A stretch of DNA of 64,000 nt from Effrenium voratum (Eukaryota; Sar; Dinophyceae; Suessiales; Symbiodiniaceae): positions 689,133 to 753,132 of the forward strand of contig CAUJNA010000180.1 of the NCBI GenBank assembly GCA_963377175.1, written 5' to 3'. Position numbers and translations under genes: made by a program. The notes beneath the pieces are model-generated. The model made no database searches, had not been told where the DNA came from, and was given only the letters and a program-made list of their open reading frames with translations. Below, one piece after another: positions 11,492 to 19,904 of this stretch (position 1 is the first letter of the stretch; the number at the start of each line of letters is the position of its first letter).

Positions 11492-14400
11492 CAGGGGTTC
11501 CCCCCTGATCCCCCCAGGGCGTTCCGTGCCCGGGGGGTTGGGGGGAAGGGGGCCCTCCTATCAGGGCCCTCGGCACCTGGGAGTGGTCCCTTCCCTGAGG
11601 GTGTCGACCCCAGAGAGACGTCCAGGCCGCCGGAGGTATCCATCATCCCCCTGCCCCGATCAGGCCCCTCGGCCCTGGGGGGCAGGCTGGTGCTGTGGGG
11701 GTCCCTCTCAGGGCCCTCGGCACCTGGGGACTGCCCCTGCACCGGCTGGTGAACATCCCGAGGTCTCTCCTCAGTGCTCGAGAGCGTGGCTCGAAGTAGA
11801 TGGGGATGGTCCGTCGCTGTCCTGAGCCAGTGGATGGCGTGGAGGCAGTCTCCAACCATCGGTGCAGTGGTCTTCTCCCCCGTATGAGCCTGGATGTGTG
11901 CGTTTGCTCCCCCTTTCGAGCCATCGTAGATCGTCCTGATCTTGTCTGACTCATCAATCCCCGCAAGGGGGCCCGGGCAAAGTTCCTCCGGTTTGCAGCG
12001 GCACCTCTCCGACCGGGTGAAGGGCCCGTCCACCATGTCCAAGGCTCGTTCCTCGTAAAAGGTTGCCTCGATTTCACTGGCAAAGAGGTCAGCCGTTGGG
12101 TAGTTATCATGGGCCACCGGCGGGGGGGGGTCTTCCCCCAGCCAGGCTTCTCCCTTAAGCTCCTCCAGGAGGAAGGGTTGCCCTGGGCATCGTTCGTGGA
12201 GGTGCCTAGGTCCCAGGATAGCCCGCAGCTCATCGAGGTCGGCTTCCTGGAAGGGGTGTGTGGTGGCACCTGATGCCAGGGACATTCGGACCTTGTCAAT
12301 CCAAGGCCGGGTAAGGGTCATGATCAGGGCGCCCAAAGTAGCCAAAGGGGAAATTCTCCGAAAGGGGGGGTTGAGCCTCCCCGGGGAAGGTTTCCCCCCC
12401 CCATCCCTCAGGGGGCGTGAGCGGAAACCCAATTGGACAATCGCAACTCGGTCAATGAGGCGTGGGACCCTGAAAGCGGGCAGGCATTCGGGGCGGTCCA
12501 GGACCTGGTCCCCATGTTCTTCCTTCCCCAGTTGTTCCGCATCTCCGGCCATCGGGGGCATGGGAGATGGGAAGTCTGGGTTCATTGTTCCACGAGGGCT
12601 TACGGTGTCTGCCTCAAGGTGGATGTGCCCGTGCTGGCGGGGCTTCGGGGCATTCTTGCCTCCGGGCTTTGGGCCCTGGTGTGATGAGGAGGGACCGCCT
12701 CCCTGATTGGGTCCCCGTTTCCCCCGGGGGGAAGGGCCCTCCGGGGGGTCCGACCCCCGCCCCTTAGGTGGTTCCTTAGGGTTTCCCGGGAATTGTGAGG
12801 GGATCCGGATGTGCCCCGGCGCTGCGAGTGACACAGCGATGGCTTTGGCCAGGCCTGCCATCATATCCCAAGGGTATCTGCTAAGAGTCGAGGACTCGTT
12901 GGTGCCCACATGTGACTGATGCGTGCACCGCATTTGATCCCAATCCTGAATTGGGAGATCCGTGGCTAGCGTAGTGGCCTTCTTGACCAGCTGGCCCAGG
13001 CGGCACTGGTCGAAGGAGATTGCTGTCAAGGAGTTTGCCTCCATCCAAAGCTGCCCCTCCTCCGTGATCCAGAAGGATGAGCATTCCTTGGCTTTGGGCA
13101 GCGAGCTGCTCACCACTGGGTCCTCCGGGTGCTCCAAGAAGGACTTTGGCCCTGGCAGAGAAACCGCCGCTCTTGAGGCCCTTGCCAGGCTGGTGATGTA
13201 CATCTGCCTCAAAATGAGGATACTGTCATCATCAAGCTGAGTCTGGGCGGCCTGGTCCAGGTGTGGGAGGCCCCAAAGTGTCTCTCGAGTGCGCCCTCGC
13301 ACCGGGGTGGGGGCCCCCGGTTTTGGTATGTGGCGCAGGATGGACCATGTCCTGCAGTTGGGTCCTCCTCCAATGAAGACCACTCGGCCCTGCTTTGCTG
13401 CCGTGCAGAGAGCTCCATATAGCTCGGGTTGGAGCATGTCGTGGTTCCCTTTTGGTCCCGATCGTAGGATGTCTACCGCCACCACCATGCTGGAAAGGTG
13501 TGGGTAGTTGGCATGAAGACAGCTGTCCAAGGAAGTTGGGTCTTCCTTGCCTGCATAGAGCAGGACAATAATGGGACCACTGGATGGAACTTTGGGTGAT
13601 GTGCCCTGTGTCCATCTCAGCCGCTGTACCAAACGCTCCGGGATGTTCTCCATCCACGGGAAGATGTCCCATCCCGGCGACGGCTCCGTGGGACTTGTCA
13701 GGGGGGTAGCTGAAAGGCGCTGGCCCCCTTCATTCAGCCCAACCGAGCTCTTATGAAAAACCACCGGGTCCTGCTTGATGATGTTGGGCGCCGGAAATGG
13801 GATCGGCTGCCTCCTGGGCGTGATCCTTGGCGTTGCGGTGTGCTGCCAGTTATCCGGCAATCGGGCCTGCTGGGCGCGGCCCCCCGTGTCAGGGCCCTTG
13901 GCACCTGCGGGGAACCGTCCCGTCCCTGCCGTTTCAGGGCCCTCGGCACCCGTGGCACGGGGCTGAGGCGCCGCCGTTGTGCCAGCTGTGTGGTTGTTCT
14001 GACCCCCGCGAGGGTGTTGTGCACGGGGGGGGGGGGACCCAGGGAGCCGCCCCGGAAAGGGAAGAACCAAACAAGGGAGGGGAGCCAAGGCGCACCCCGG
14101 ACCAGCCCAAGCGCGCCAATTTTTCTCGCCTGGTACAGGTCTAGGCCTGTGCTGTGCCCAGGGGGGGATATCAGCGCCCTCGGCAGCTGTCCCCCCCGGG
14201 GTGCGCTGCGAATCCGTTCCGGATGGCCGCAGTGCTGTATGATCATACGGCCCCCTTTGCAATGCGCTTGATCCGGCCGTCAGCTTGGAAACGTGGCCGG
14301 TCTGGGTGATGTGGCTGAACCTAAACCGGGGGACTTTCTGGTCCACCACGGAGACATCCCGCAGCGGGGCCGAGGGCTCTACCCGGCGGTAGAACTCCAA

Positions 14401-16785
14401 CCGCTCCTTGACCCAGCGGTTGTACAGGCCCTCCGGCGGCTCGTCCAGCACCAGCTGAAGGATGGCCTTGCCGGCCCGGATCTGGAGGAGGCGGGTGCCC
14501 CCTCCCCCGGCGCGCCAGTACCCCTGGCAGTACTTGCACATGTAGCCCCCCCGGGTCTCGCCTTTGGTCTTCGGGATGAGTTCCCACGGGGTGACGGAGC
14601 TCAGGACCAGGCCACACTCCATGTGCGCCCAGAAGACATGCTTCGTCTCCGCCGGATAGTTCTTCTTCCGGTAGTCCTTGCCCACCACGCCGTGGACGTT
14701 GTCCGATGTGATGGGGGGGTAAACGATCCCCTCATCGCCCTCTCCTCCCCTGGGGCGGATGTCAGGGCCATCGGCACCTGTCCGGCACCCAGGGGCGGAG
14801 GGGTCAAGGCCCATCAGCTTGATCATGTCGTTGGTGTAGCCGAGCTTGCGGTAGATGGAGGGGGCTACTGAGTCGGGGACTGCGCCGACCCACCACTGCT
14901 TCGTGTTGCAGCGCCAATTGACCTTCACCTCCGCCAGGGCCCCCGGGCCTCCAATGCGGTCCATGAGGGCCTTGTACACGTCTGGGAACTGCTGGAGACT
15001 CTCCACCGGGACAGATATGCGCTCATCACATACCGCCCGGAGGATCATCTGTTCCTTGGAGTCCGCCACGTCCTGGACCGGGAGCTGCATCACCTCCGCC
15101 GGGGTGTCCGTGAGGAAGGCCCGGGCCGCGAGGACCTTGCCCATGGCCCGGTAGACAAACATCCCCAGTAAGCCTGGAAGTGTCCAGGACGAGATCTGGC
15201 GCGCCCAGTGGAAGTCCTCATCCGGATCGTGGGGGGCCGCCCAGAAGATGGAACGCAGGTCCTCGGGGTAGGGTCGGTCCCCCGCCTTAGCCTGCTGGTT
15301 CAACTCATCAACGGAGTACCTGGCCCATGGGAGTCCACCCACCTGGTGGTTCCTGGGATGCGTACCCCTCTCCAGCGCCTCCGGATTCACCTTGGTGAGG
15401 TTGTTGGCCCAGTCCGGGACGTGTACGGGGCCCGGTCGTCGGACCCAGCGGCCCGCAAAGATACGGACCTCTCCGACCCGTTTGCTCATCATCCAGCGCA
15501 GGACCGCGAGCTGCACCTCCGGGTCCTGGGTATCCAGGCCCCCTGGGGTGGCAGACGGCTTGTCAGGGCCCTCGGCACCTGAGCTCGTCGCGCCAGAGCC
15601 CGAGGCTGGGGGGATGGTGGGCTGCCTGTCAGGGCCCTCGGCACCTGGGCGCGCCGCACCAGAGCCCCCCGCCTTTGGAATGGGGATCCCCGCCAGATCC
15701 GGCAGATCTGCCAGGAGGGCCGCCGGAAAGGGGTTCCTGCCCAGCGAGATGACCGCCTTGGCTTCGAGGTAAGAGTCCGTGAGGGACGTGAGGTCGTCCA
15801 TGCTGAAATCCCTCCATGCCGTGGTCGGCTCAAAGACCCCCGTCTCAATGGGAACTCGGACCTCGTTAGGCCACGCACTGAATGGAGGCTTGATGGGCTC
15901 AAGCATTCTGGTCTCGTGGGCGCCCTTCGCTTGTCTGGCCTGGTGCTTTGCCTTCGCCTCCTCCGCAGTGGTCTGGGCCTGGAGGAGCTCCGGTGTGGGC
16001 CTCCCCCAGTCCGCGCCCAGCTTATCCAGCAGATTTTCGCGGAAAAGGTCCAAGTCCAAATTCTTGAGGAGTAGGCCCCCATCGCCTCCTCCATCAATGG
16101 CCCCTCCCTGAAGCTCGTGGAGGACCGCCGCGGATCGCTCCACCGCTGCCACCTGGTCTGCCTTCTTGGCCTCCTCCTGGGCAATGGTGGTGGCGTTGAG
16201 CCGGGTCTGGATTTTGAAAGCCTTCACCGCCGACGGGTGGAAGGCCCTGCATTCCTGGCCCTCTTCCTTGTCGCCCGGCAATGGAGGCCTCTCCCCCATT
16301 GGGGCCGTCAGGAAATCCTCGTCCAGCTCCATGGGGCAGTTTCTGATCACCGCCCGGACCGAGGAGGGGACAAAGTCCGAGAAGCTTGCCTGGTCCGGGT
16401 TCTCGCATGCCATCGGGTCGGTGGCCAGCTCGCTGACATCCACCGAGGCGCTGAGCTTGAGGTCGCGGGCCCGGTCCGTGTCAGGGCCATCGGCACCTGC
16501 GGACCGAGCCGCCGTCCAGACCGCATTGCCCTGGTCATCCACCGTCAACTGCCAGTGCGTGCCCGCCATCTCCAGGGTGGCCGAGTTGGTCGCCACAGGG
16601 GTGTGGTTAGCTGGTTGCCAGGTTGCTGGCTTTCTGGGCTTCTCGGGTTGCTCCTTTTTCTGGTTGTCTATCCAATGATACCACGATATCTTACTTTGCC
16701 TTATCATAAAGCTTAACCATGTCACATGATAATATGTCATCAGATCATACTGCCATTTCATACCACCACTCCACACCATGTCCAA
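11491..16785 (-). CDS. Central polyprotein of retroelement (gag-side region, MTase-like block, RT fingers)
   Basis: A 1764-codon frame. Residues 1-62 are read from the left inverted repeat of the inserted element and are not native. Native sequence begins at PVATNSATLEM. A possible zinc site (HMECG, later MCKYCQGYW) lies at about 718-750. About residues 1070-1290 resemble a C5-methyltransferase-like fold: VVAVDILRSG, then GPNCRTWS (like GPPCRTWS), FLEHPEDP and SFDQCRLGQ. The Pro-Cys motif is altered to Asn-Cys, so activity is doubtful. Residues about 1610-1653 (IRTIYDGSKGGANAHIQ, DCLHAIHWL) are RT fingers. The following ~110 residues hold three hairpin elements and seem to interrupt the RT. 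Ten GAEGPD-type peptides come from the hairpin repeat. Confidence is high that this is a retroelement ORF and moderate for the methyltransferase resemblance. Confidence 0.7.
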   Translation of the reverse strand: MDMVWSGGMKWQYDLMTYYHVTWLSFMIRQSKISWYHWIDNQKKEQPEKPRKPATWQPANHTPVATNSATLEMAGTHWQLTVDDQGNAVWTAARSAGADGPDTDRARDLKLSASVDVSELATDPMACENPDQASFSDFVPSSVRAVIRNCPMELDEDFLTAPMGERPPLPGDKEEGQECRAFHPSAVKAFKIQTRLNATTIAQEEAKKADQVAAVERSAAVLHELQGGAIDGGGDGGLLLKNLDLDLFRENLLDKLGADWGRPTPELLQAQTTAEEAKAKHQARQAKGAHETRMLEPIKPPFSAWPNEVRVPIETGVFEPTTAWRDFSMDDLTSLTDSYLEAKAVISLGRNPFPAALLADLPDLAGIPIPKAGGSGAARPGAEGPDRQPTIPPASGSGATSSGAEGPDKPSATPGGLDTQDPEVQLAVLRWMMSKRVGEVRIFAGRWVRRPGPVHVPDWANNLTKVNPEALERGTHPRNHQVGGLPWARYSVDELNQQAKAGDRPYPEDLRSIFWAAPHDPDEDFHWARQISSWTLPGLLGMFVYRAMGKVLAARAFLTDTPAEVMQLPVQDVADSKEQMILRAVCDERISVPVESLQQFPDVYKALMDRIGGPGALAEVKVNWRCNTKQWWVGAVPDSVAPSIYRKLGYTNDMIKLMGLDPSAPGCRTGADGPDIRPRGGEGDEGIVYPPITSDNVHGVVGKDYRKKNYPAETKHVFWAHMECGLVLSSVTPWELIPKTKGETRGGYMCKYCQGYWRAGGGGTRLLQIRAGKAILQLVLDEPPEGLYNRWVKERLEFYRRVEPSAPLRDVSVVDQKVPRFRFSHITQTGHVSKLTAGSSALQRGPYDHTALRPSGTDSQRTPGGTAAEGADIPPWAQHRPRPVPGEKNWRAWAGPGCALAPLPCLVLPFPGRLPGSPPPRAQHPRGGQNNHTAGTTAAPQPRATGAEGPETAGTGRFPAGAKGPDTGGRAQQARLPDNWQHTATPRITPRRQPIPFPAPNIIKQDPVVFHKSSVGLNEGGQRLSATPLTSPTEPSPGWDIFPWMENIPERLVQRLRWTQGTSPKVPSSGPIIVLLYAGKEDPTSLDSCLHANYPHLSSMVVAVDILRSGPKGNHDMLQPELYGALCTAAKQGRVVFIGGGPNCRTWSILRHIPKPGAPTPVRGRTRETLWGLPHLDQAAQTQLDDDSILILRQMYITSLARASRAAVSLPGPKSFLEHPEDPVVSSSLPKAKECSSFWITEEGQLWMEANSLTAISFDQCRLGQLVKKATTLATDLPIQDWDQMRCTHQSHVGTNESSTLSRYPWDMMAGLAKAIAVSLAAPGHIRIPSQFPGNPKEPPKGRGSDPPEGPSPRGKRGPNQGGGPSSSHQGPKPGGKNAPKPRQHGHIHLEADTVSPRGTMNPDFPSPMPPMAGDAEQLGKEEHGDQVLDRPECLPAFRVPRLIDRVAIVQLGFRSRPLRDGGGKPSPGRLNPPFRRISPLATLGALIMTLTRPWIDKVRMSLASGATTHPFQEADLDELRAILGPRHLHERCPGQPFLLEELKGEAWLGEDPPPPVAHDNYPTADLFASEIEATFYEERALDMVDGPFTRSERCRCKPEELCPGPLAGIDESDKIRTIYDGSKGGANAHIQAHTGEKTTAPMVGDCLHAIHWLRTATDHPHLLRATLSSTEERPRDVHQPVQGQSPGAEGPERDPHSTSLPPRAEGPDRGRGMMDTSGGLDVSLGSTPSGKGPLPGAEGPDRRAPFPPTPRARNALGGSGGNP
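11561..11579 (-). repeat. GAEGPD hairpin element, copy 1
   Basis: Minus strand CAGGTGCCGAGGGCCCTGA. CAGG pairs with CCTG and GCC with GGC, with one bulged T and loop GAG. Read as GAEGPD in the central ORF, between the RT fingers and palm. Confidence 0.85.
11660..11677 (-). repeat. GAEGPD hairpin element, copy 2 (degenerate)
   Basis: Minus strand CAGGGCCGAGGGGCCTGA. The bulged T is lost and one inner pair is broken, but the outer CAGG/CCTG is kept. Read as RAEGPD. Confidence 0.6.
11708..11726 (-). repeat. GAEGPD hairpin element, copy 3
   Basis: Identical to the consensus CAGGTGCCGAGGGCCCTGA with loop GAG. Read as GAEGPE. It is the third copy in the ~110-codon segment between the RT fingers and palm. 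Confidence 0.85.
13889..13907 (-). repeat. GAEGPD hairpin element, copy 4
   Basis: Minus strand CAGGTGCCAAGGGCCCTGA. The stem is intact and the only change is in the loop (AAG). Read as GAKGPD. Confidence 0.85.
13934..13952 (-). repeat. GAEGPD hairpin element, copy 5
   Basis: Minus strand CGGGTGCCGAGGGCCCTGA. The second base is G instead of A, giving a G-T (G-U in RNA) pair that keeps the stem. Read as GAEGPE. Confidence 0.8.
14171..14189 (-). repeat. GAEGPD hairpin element, copy 6, compensatory change
   Basis: Minus strand CAGCTGCCGAGGGCGCTGA. Both partners of stem pair 4-15 have changed, from G-C to C-G, so pairing is kept while the peptide changes to AAEGAD. This is the clearest sign that pairing matters. 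Confidence 0.75.
14762..14780 (-). repeat. GAEGPD hairpin element, copy 7
   Basis: Minus strand CAGGTGCCGATGGCCCTGA. The stem is intact and the loop is GAT. Read as GADGPD. Confidence 0.85.
15563..15581 (-). repeat. GAEGPD hairpin element, copy 8
   Basis: Identical to the consensus with loop GAG. Read as GAEGPD. It lies 66 bp from copy 9 in a Pro/Ala/Ser-rich linker, so the pair may reflect a local duplication. Confidence 0.85.
15629..15647 (-). repeat. GAEGPD hairpin element, copy 9
   Basis: Identical to the consensus with loop GAG. Read as GAEGPD in the same low-complexity linker as copy 8. Confidence 0.85.
16481..16499 (-). repeat. GAEGPD hairpin element, copy 10
   Basis: Minus strand CAGGTGCCGATGGCCCTGA. 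The stem is intact and the loop is GAT. Read as GADGPD near the insertion point of the inverted-repeat element. Confidence 0.85.
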
Positions 16786-17785
16786 TCATGTCTCCAAACA
16801 TGTCGCATCATTTCATACCATATCGTATTGTATTATTACAACATATCACATCATTTTGTTTCATATAACATCATATAACACTGTATCATATCATATAACA
16901 GTTATAAGATTTACATTTATCATGTCATTCCACGCCTACTGCGCGAACGACTGACAAACACCTAGAGCTAAACCTAAGAACGCATGACTGCATGATCGCA
17001 GCGGGTTGGGCCTATGTTCAAAGCACATGCCCCCTCGTCTAGGCAGCGCCAGCTGCTTCAGCCAGCTCAACGTAATAAGGAAACCTCTCTCATAGCACTT
17101 TTCCAAGCGAACGCGCGTCTTTCCCAGTTTGCCTTGTTGCCTGCTTCAGGCTTTGGAGTGTCCGGCATGTCATCCGTCTTGCGCAACTTGTAGTAGATGT
17201 AATCCTCCGTCTTGCTTGTTCCTTCAAGCATGCGAAGCCGCTTGGTCAAGTGATGCTCAGTAACTTCACCGCTGTGCGACATGCAGGGCAGGAACTACAG
17301 AAGCCACTGTAGAAGCTAAGTAAGCTGCGCAAGCAAAATAGCTGCAGGCAGGAAGGGAAGCGCTACGGGCCTGCTATTCCACAAAGGGAAAAGAAACAGT
17401 GGAGACAATTCTGTACTTTTGATGTTGTCATACCACAAATGGAAGAGAAGCAGTGGAGATCCAGATTTTTGCTGGTTGTTTTAGTCATTGCCCATGTCAT
17501 GGAAAACAGTGACAACTCGTACTTCTGACGCTTGTTGTTCCTGGTGTCACGAACCGCGTTGAGTGATGTCTGTAATGAGGTTGCATGAGGGGAAAACATG
17601 CACCGACATGAGCCATGATGGACTGGTTGGGTAGGTGAGAAAGCGGTTGGGATGGGAGTCCTCCTTTTTTGGGTTTCCCAGTCCTGCCTGGGAGTCCTCC
17701 TTTTGTGTTTGCCAGTCCGCCTTTGGTGCCTGGGAGTCCTCCTTTTGGGTTTCCCAGCGCCTTTCCATCGCCCCAGTCCGCCTAC
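16601..17785 (+). repeat. Left terminal inverted repeat
   Basis: About 1185 bp, matching the reverse complement of 21256-22429 at high identity over its whole length. It contains an AT-rich CATATCA-type stretch (about 16790-16930), the small SLBP-like ORF on the minus strand, and near its inner end an imperfect 42-bp minisatellite (three units, versus two in the right arm). Differences from the right arm include a 6-bp insertion inside the SLBP-like ORF and absence of a block of roughly 30 bp near 16930. Confidence 0.9.
17067..17282 (-). CDS. SLBP-like RNA-binding domain ORF (left arm)
   Basis: A 71-residue ORF resembling the RNA-binding domain of histone stem-loop-binding protein, which grips a small RNA hairpin. 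Visible landmarks are KTEDYIYYKL (compare the T-x-Y-x-x-Y part), DMPDTPKPE (the TP motif), and WERRAFAWKSAMR, which has the same W-x6-W-basic-x2-hydrophobic spacing as the WDQQIKLWRVALH end of animal SLBP. The distance from TP to the first Trp also fits within one residue. It starts at ATG and ends at TGA. It is far shorter than full SLBP and could be an exon or a stand-alone domain. The right-arm copy lacks the two residues that include the second Trp, so only this copy keeps the motif. Confidence 0.5.
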   Translation of the reverse strand: MSHSGEVTEHHLTKRLRMLEGTSKTEDYIYYKLRKTDDMPDTPKPEAGNKANWERRAFAWKSAMREVSLLR

Positions 17786-17839
17786 CAGGCTGGTAATCCT
17801 GAGCATGATTATTTTGCATTCCTTCCATGTGTTCGCCCT

Positions 17840-19294
17840 CAGTGGAAGGAGTGACCTTCATGGCCAAAGGCGGTCAGAAGGGCAGAATGAAGGCTTGTCA
17901 CGCCTAGCCCGGGTTTTTGGCATTTGTGAGCAAAGATTGATTGAGCAGTTTCTTCGTCATGAGCCATATGCTGCAGAGCATTATGCTCGAAGCAAGGGCA
18001 CTACCATTGCCAGCTGGCGTGAAGCAATCAGCAGACTTGGCAAAGGTCGGAAGGGCAACACGGCGGACGAGTTGACCATTGTTCTCATTAGGTACGGGGC
18101 ATGGGTTGCATCCACCTGCGATGCGGAGAGAAACTTCTCGAAAACATCGGCCCTAAGAGGAGGGCAATGTAATGATGAGTTTCTCGACAGAGAGGAGAAT
18201 GTGATCGTTCTGCAAACCGCCCCCCGCTTGAAGGAAGAACTCGTCCCTGCTGCAATTCGGGTTTGGGTGAGGCGCTTTGGCCGTCCTCGTCAGCGGAAAA
18301 CGGTTCGCATCGATGCTGGAGTTCCACGAAAGAAGGTGGCTTGGCATCAGCGCGCGCGCATGCGCACGTTGTTTGTAAGATCGAGTTCACTATTATTCTT
18401 CGTTGTTGTAGGTCCTTGTAGGTTGGCTGTGTTGCGGTAAGGCGCGTCAGGGAGAATCTGGTTTCATCCAGACCGTGTCGGCGGCTTCTAGATTGATTGT
18501 GGAAACTGCTGCATCAAAGGGCCAACACGGGCTGGCTGATGCAGCTGACCCAGGGACTGAGTTGAATGAAGCCCAATGCAAGGAAATTGCCTTCAAGGAG
18601 CGGAAGCTGCAACTTGCAAAGGTTGAAGCTGCCCTCGCAGGTCACTTGAGCCCAGACGAGATCAGCACTCCTCACGGGTAAGGGGCGCTACTGCGAACAC
18701 CTGTTGCCTGCGTGACGGCTGCAAGGGTGGCTTGTTCGAGTGAAGAGCCTGCCGCTTCGCATCTGCTCGGCGGAGTTTTTGGTTGGCTGCCAGTGCCTTC
18801 ACATGCCCATCGACAGCATGGTGGTCACGGAGATGGCTGACGCTGACGCATTTGTGGTTGCAGACCCTGCTGACCCCTCTAAAGTTGGGCTCCTGGGCGC
18901 TTCCATGATCACAAAGGAACACCTTCTGTCTAAAGGGGCTGCAGGTGCTGCAGTGGCTTTCCACCAGGCAATCTCGATCAAGCGCTTTGTGCATTTCAGC
19001 TTTGCGTTCATGAATGAGCACCTTGACCTGTGCTCGCACATTCATCAAGTTTTGTGCCGCACAGACTGCAAGTGGCAGCTGCAAGCCTTGAGCGAGCTTG
19101 TCACAGATTGCGGCGCAGCTAGGTCTGAAAACAAAAGGCTGTACATGTTATTTTTGACAGAATCTGAGCTGTACAGCGGGCTCGGCAGCCCTCAGATTCC
19201 TAATCGGCTTACATTTTCCAGTGGCTTGACACATGATTTTGTTTGCAAGCTGTCTCATGGAAGGTGCCGCACTGGTGTTTGTGCGAACTATTGA
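17840..19294 (+). CDS. Spliced gene with hAT-like transposase C-terminus
   Basis: Three coding blocks join in frame through two short canonical introns: 18375-18450 (GTAAGA...GTCAG, phase 0, 76 bp) and 18678-18747 (GTAAGG...AG, phase 2, 70 bp). Block 1 ends with AWVASTCDAERNFSKT followed by a LDREENVIVL segment, similar to the hAT dimerisation region (Ser...ER-FS) found at the C-terminus of hAT transposases. Block 2 is Lys/Glu-rich. Block 3 contains ADAFVVADPADPSKV and MITKEHLLSKGAAG, faintly like a BRCT domain. The N-terminus of the protein and the RNase H-like catalytic core of hAT were not found, so this is a partial or unusual transposase. The start is uncertain because the frame is open back into the left arm. 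The last exon may be spliced before the stop. Confidence 0.45.
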
Positions 19295-19670
19295 TGGCAT
19301 GGGGTTGGCAACCTCTTATCCAACGACAGAAGCAGCAGCCAGATCAGAGTTTTTGTAGTTTTTGTTCAGATGAACCCGCAGATCCGCAGAGGCAAGTAAA
19401 CACATTTGCACGTGCACGACTGTTCAGTTGTCTTGCGCTTTCCGCGCCTTATTTGAACAGCCCCTTTCTCAAGGCTACTCCCTTAGGGCCCCGCAATGAA
19501 ACATGTAGCAAACAAGTAGCTGGGGGTAGGGGGCAAGCTTGGACGTTCTGAAGTGTTTACTTTGACCTGCATTTCCGCAAGGGTAAGTAAACAGGCTGGC
19601 ACGTGCAACTGTGTTTACTTTTGCCGCGGATTTTTGAGTCAAAGTGAACAGAGGAAGGCTGACATTTGGC

Positions 19671-19802
19671 TAAGCGGTTGCGCGTGTTAAGGGGTTGCGC
19701 CCGGAAAATCTGAACAGCCAGGAACGTTTTTTCCTGTTCAGATTTTTGTGGCCCATCGCGCTTAAGCGGTTGCGCCCCACCAGTGACGTTAAGCGGTTGC
19801 GC
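19671..19802 (+). repeat. Four copies of TAAGCGGTTGCGC
   Basis: Copies lie at 19671, 19688 (one change), 19762 and 19789. Two flank the hairpin at 19705-19746. They look like short recombinase- or transposase-type binding repeats, but no function is shown. Confidence 0.6.
19705..19746. other. 13-bp inverted repeat (hairpin)
   Basis: AAAATCTGAACAG (19705-19717) is exactly inverted as CTGTTCAGATTTT (19734-19746) around a 16-nt spacer. It sits between GGTTGCGC repeats inside the element. It could be a small nested palindrome or a structured site. No poly-T terminator context was recognised. Confidence 0.7.
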
Positions 19803-19904
19803 TCCGCAAGTGCTGCTGGGCAGCATTGCCCCATGCAGCGACCCCACAAATCCACCCAAGAAACAGTTTGCCTTAGGGCACAACAGTTCAAGATTCCCTG
19901 ACCC

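Noticed and set aside
14293..14871. Long plus-strand open frame opposite the retroelement ORF
   Set aside because: It mirrors the minus-strand coding sequence. Its composition follows from GC-rich codons on the other strand, and it has no domain of its own. The same applies to other plus-strand frames between 10.2 and 16.7 kb.
16590..16612. Target-site duplication flanking the inverted-repeat element
   Set aside because: Bases outside the left tip (ACAGGG) and right tip (TGAGTC) do not match at any length from 2 to 8 when the tips are set at GTGTGGTTAG. Shifting the tips a few bases did not help.
18662..19084. Minus-strand Cys/His-rich frame as a zinc-finger protein
   Set aside because: It lies opposite the plus-strand exons, which are supported by matching splice phases. 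The Cys/His spacing fits no zinc-finger pattern well.
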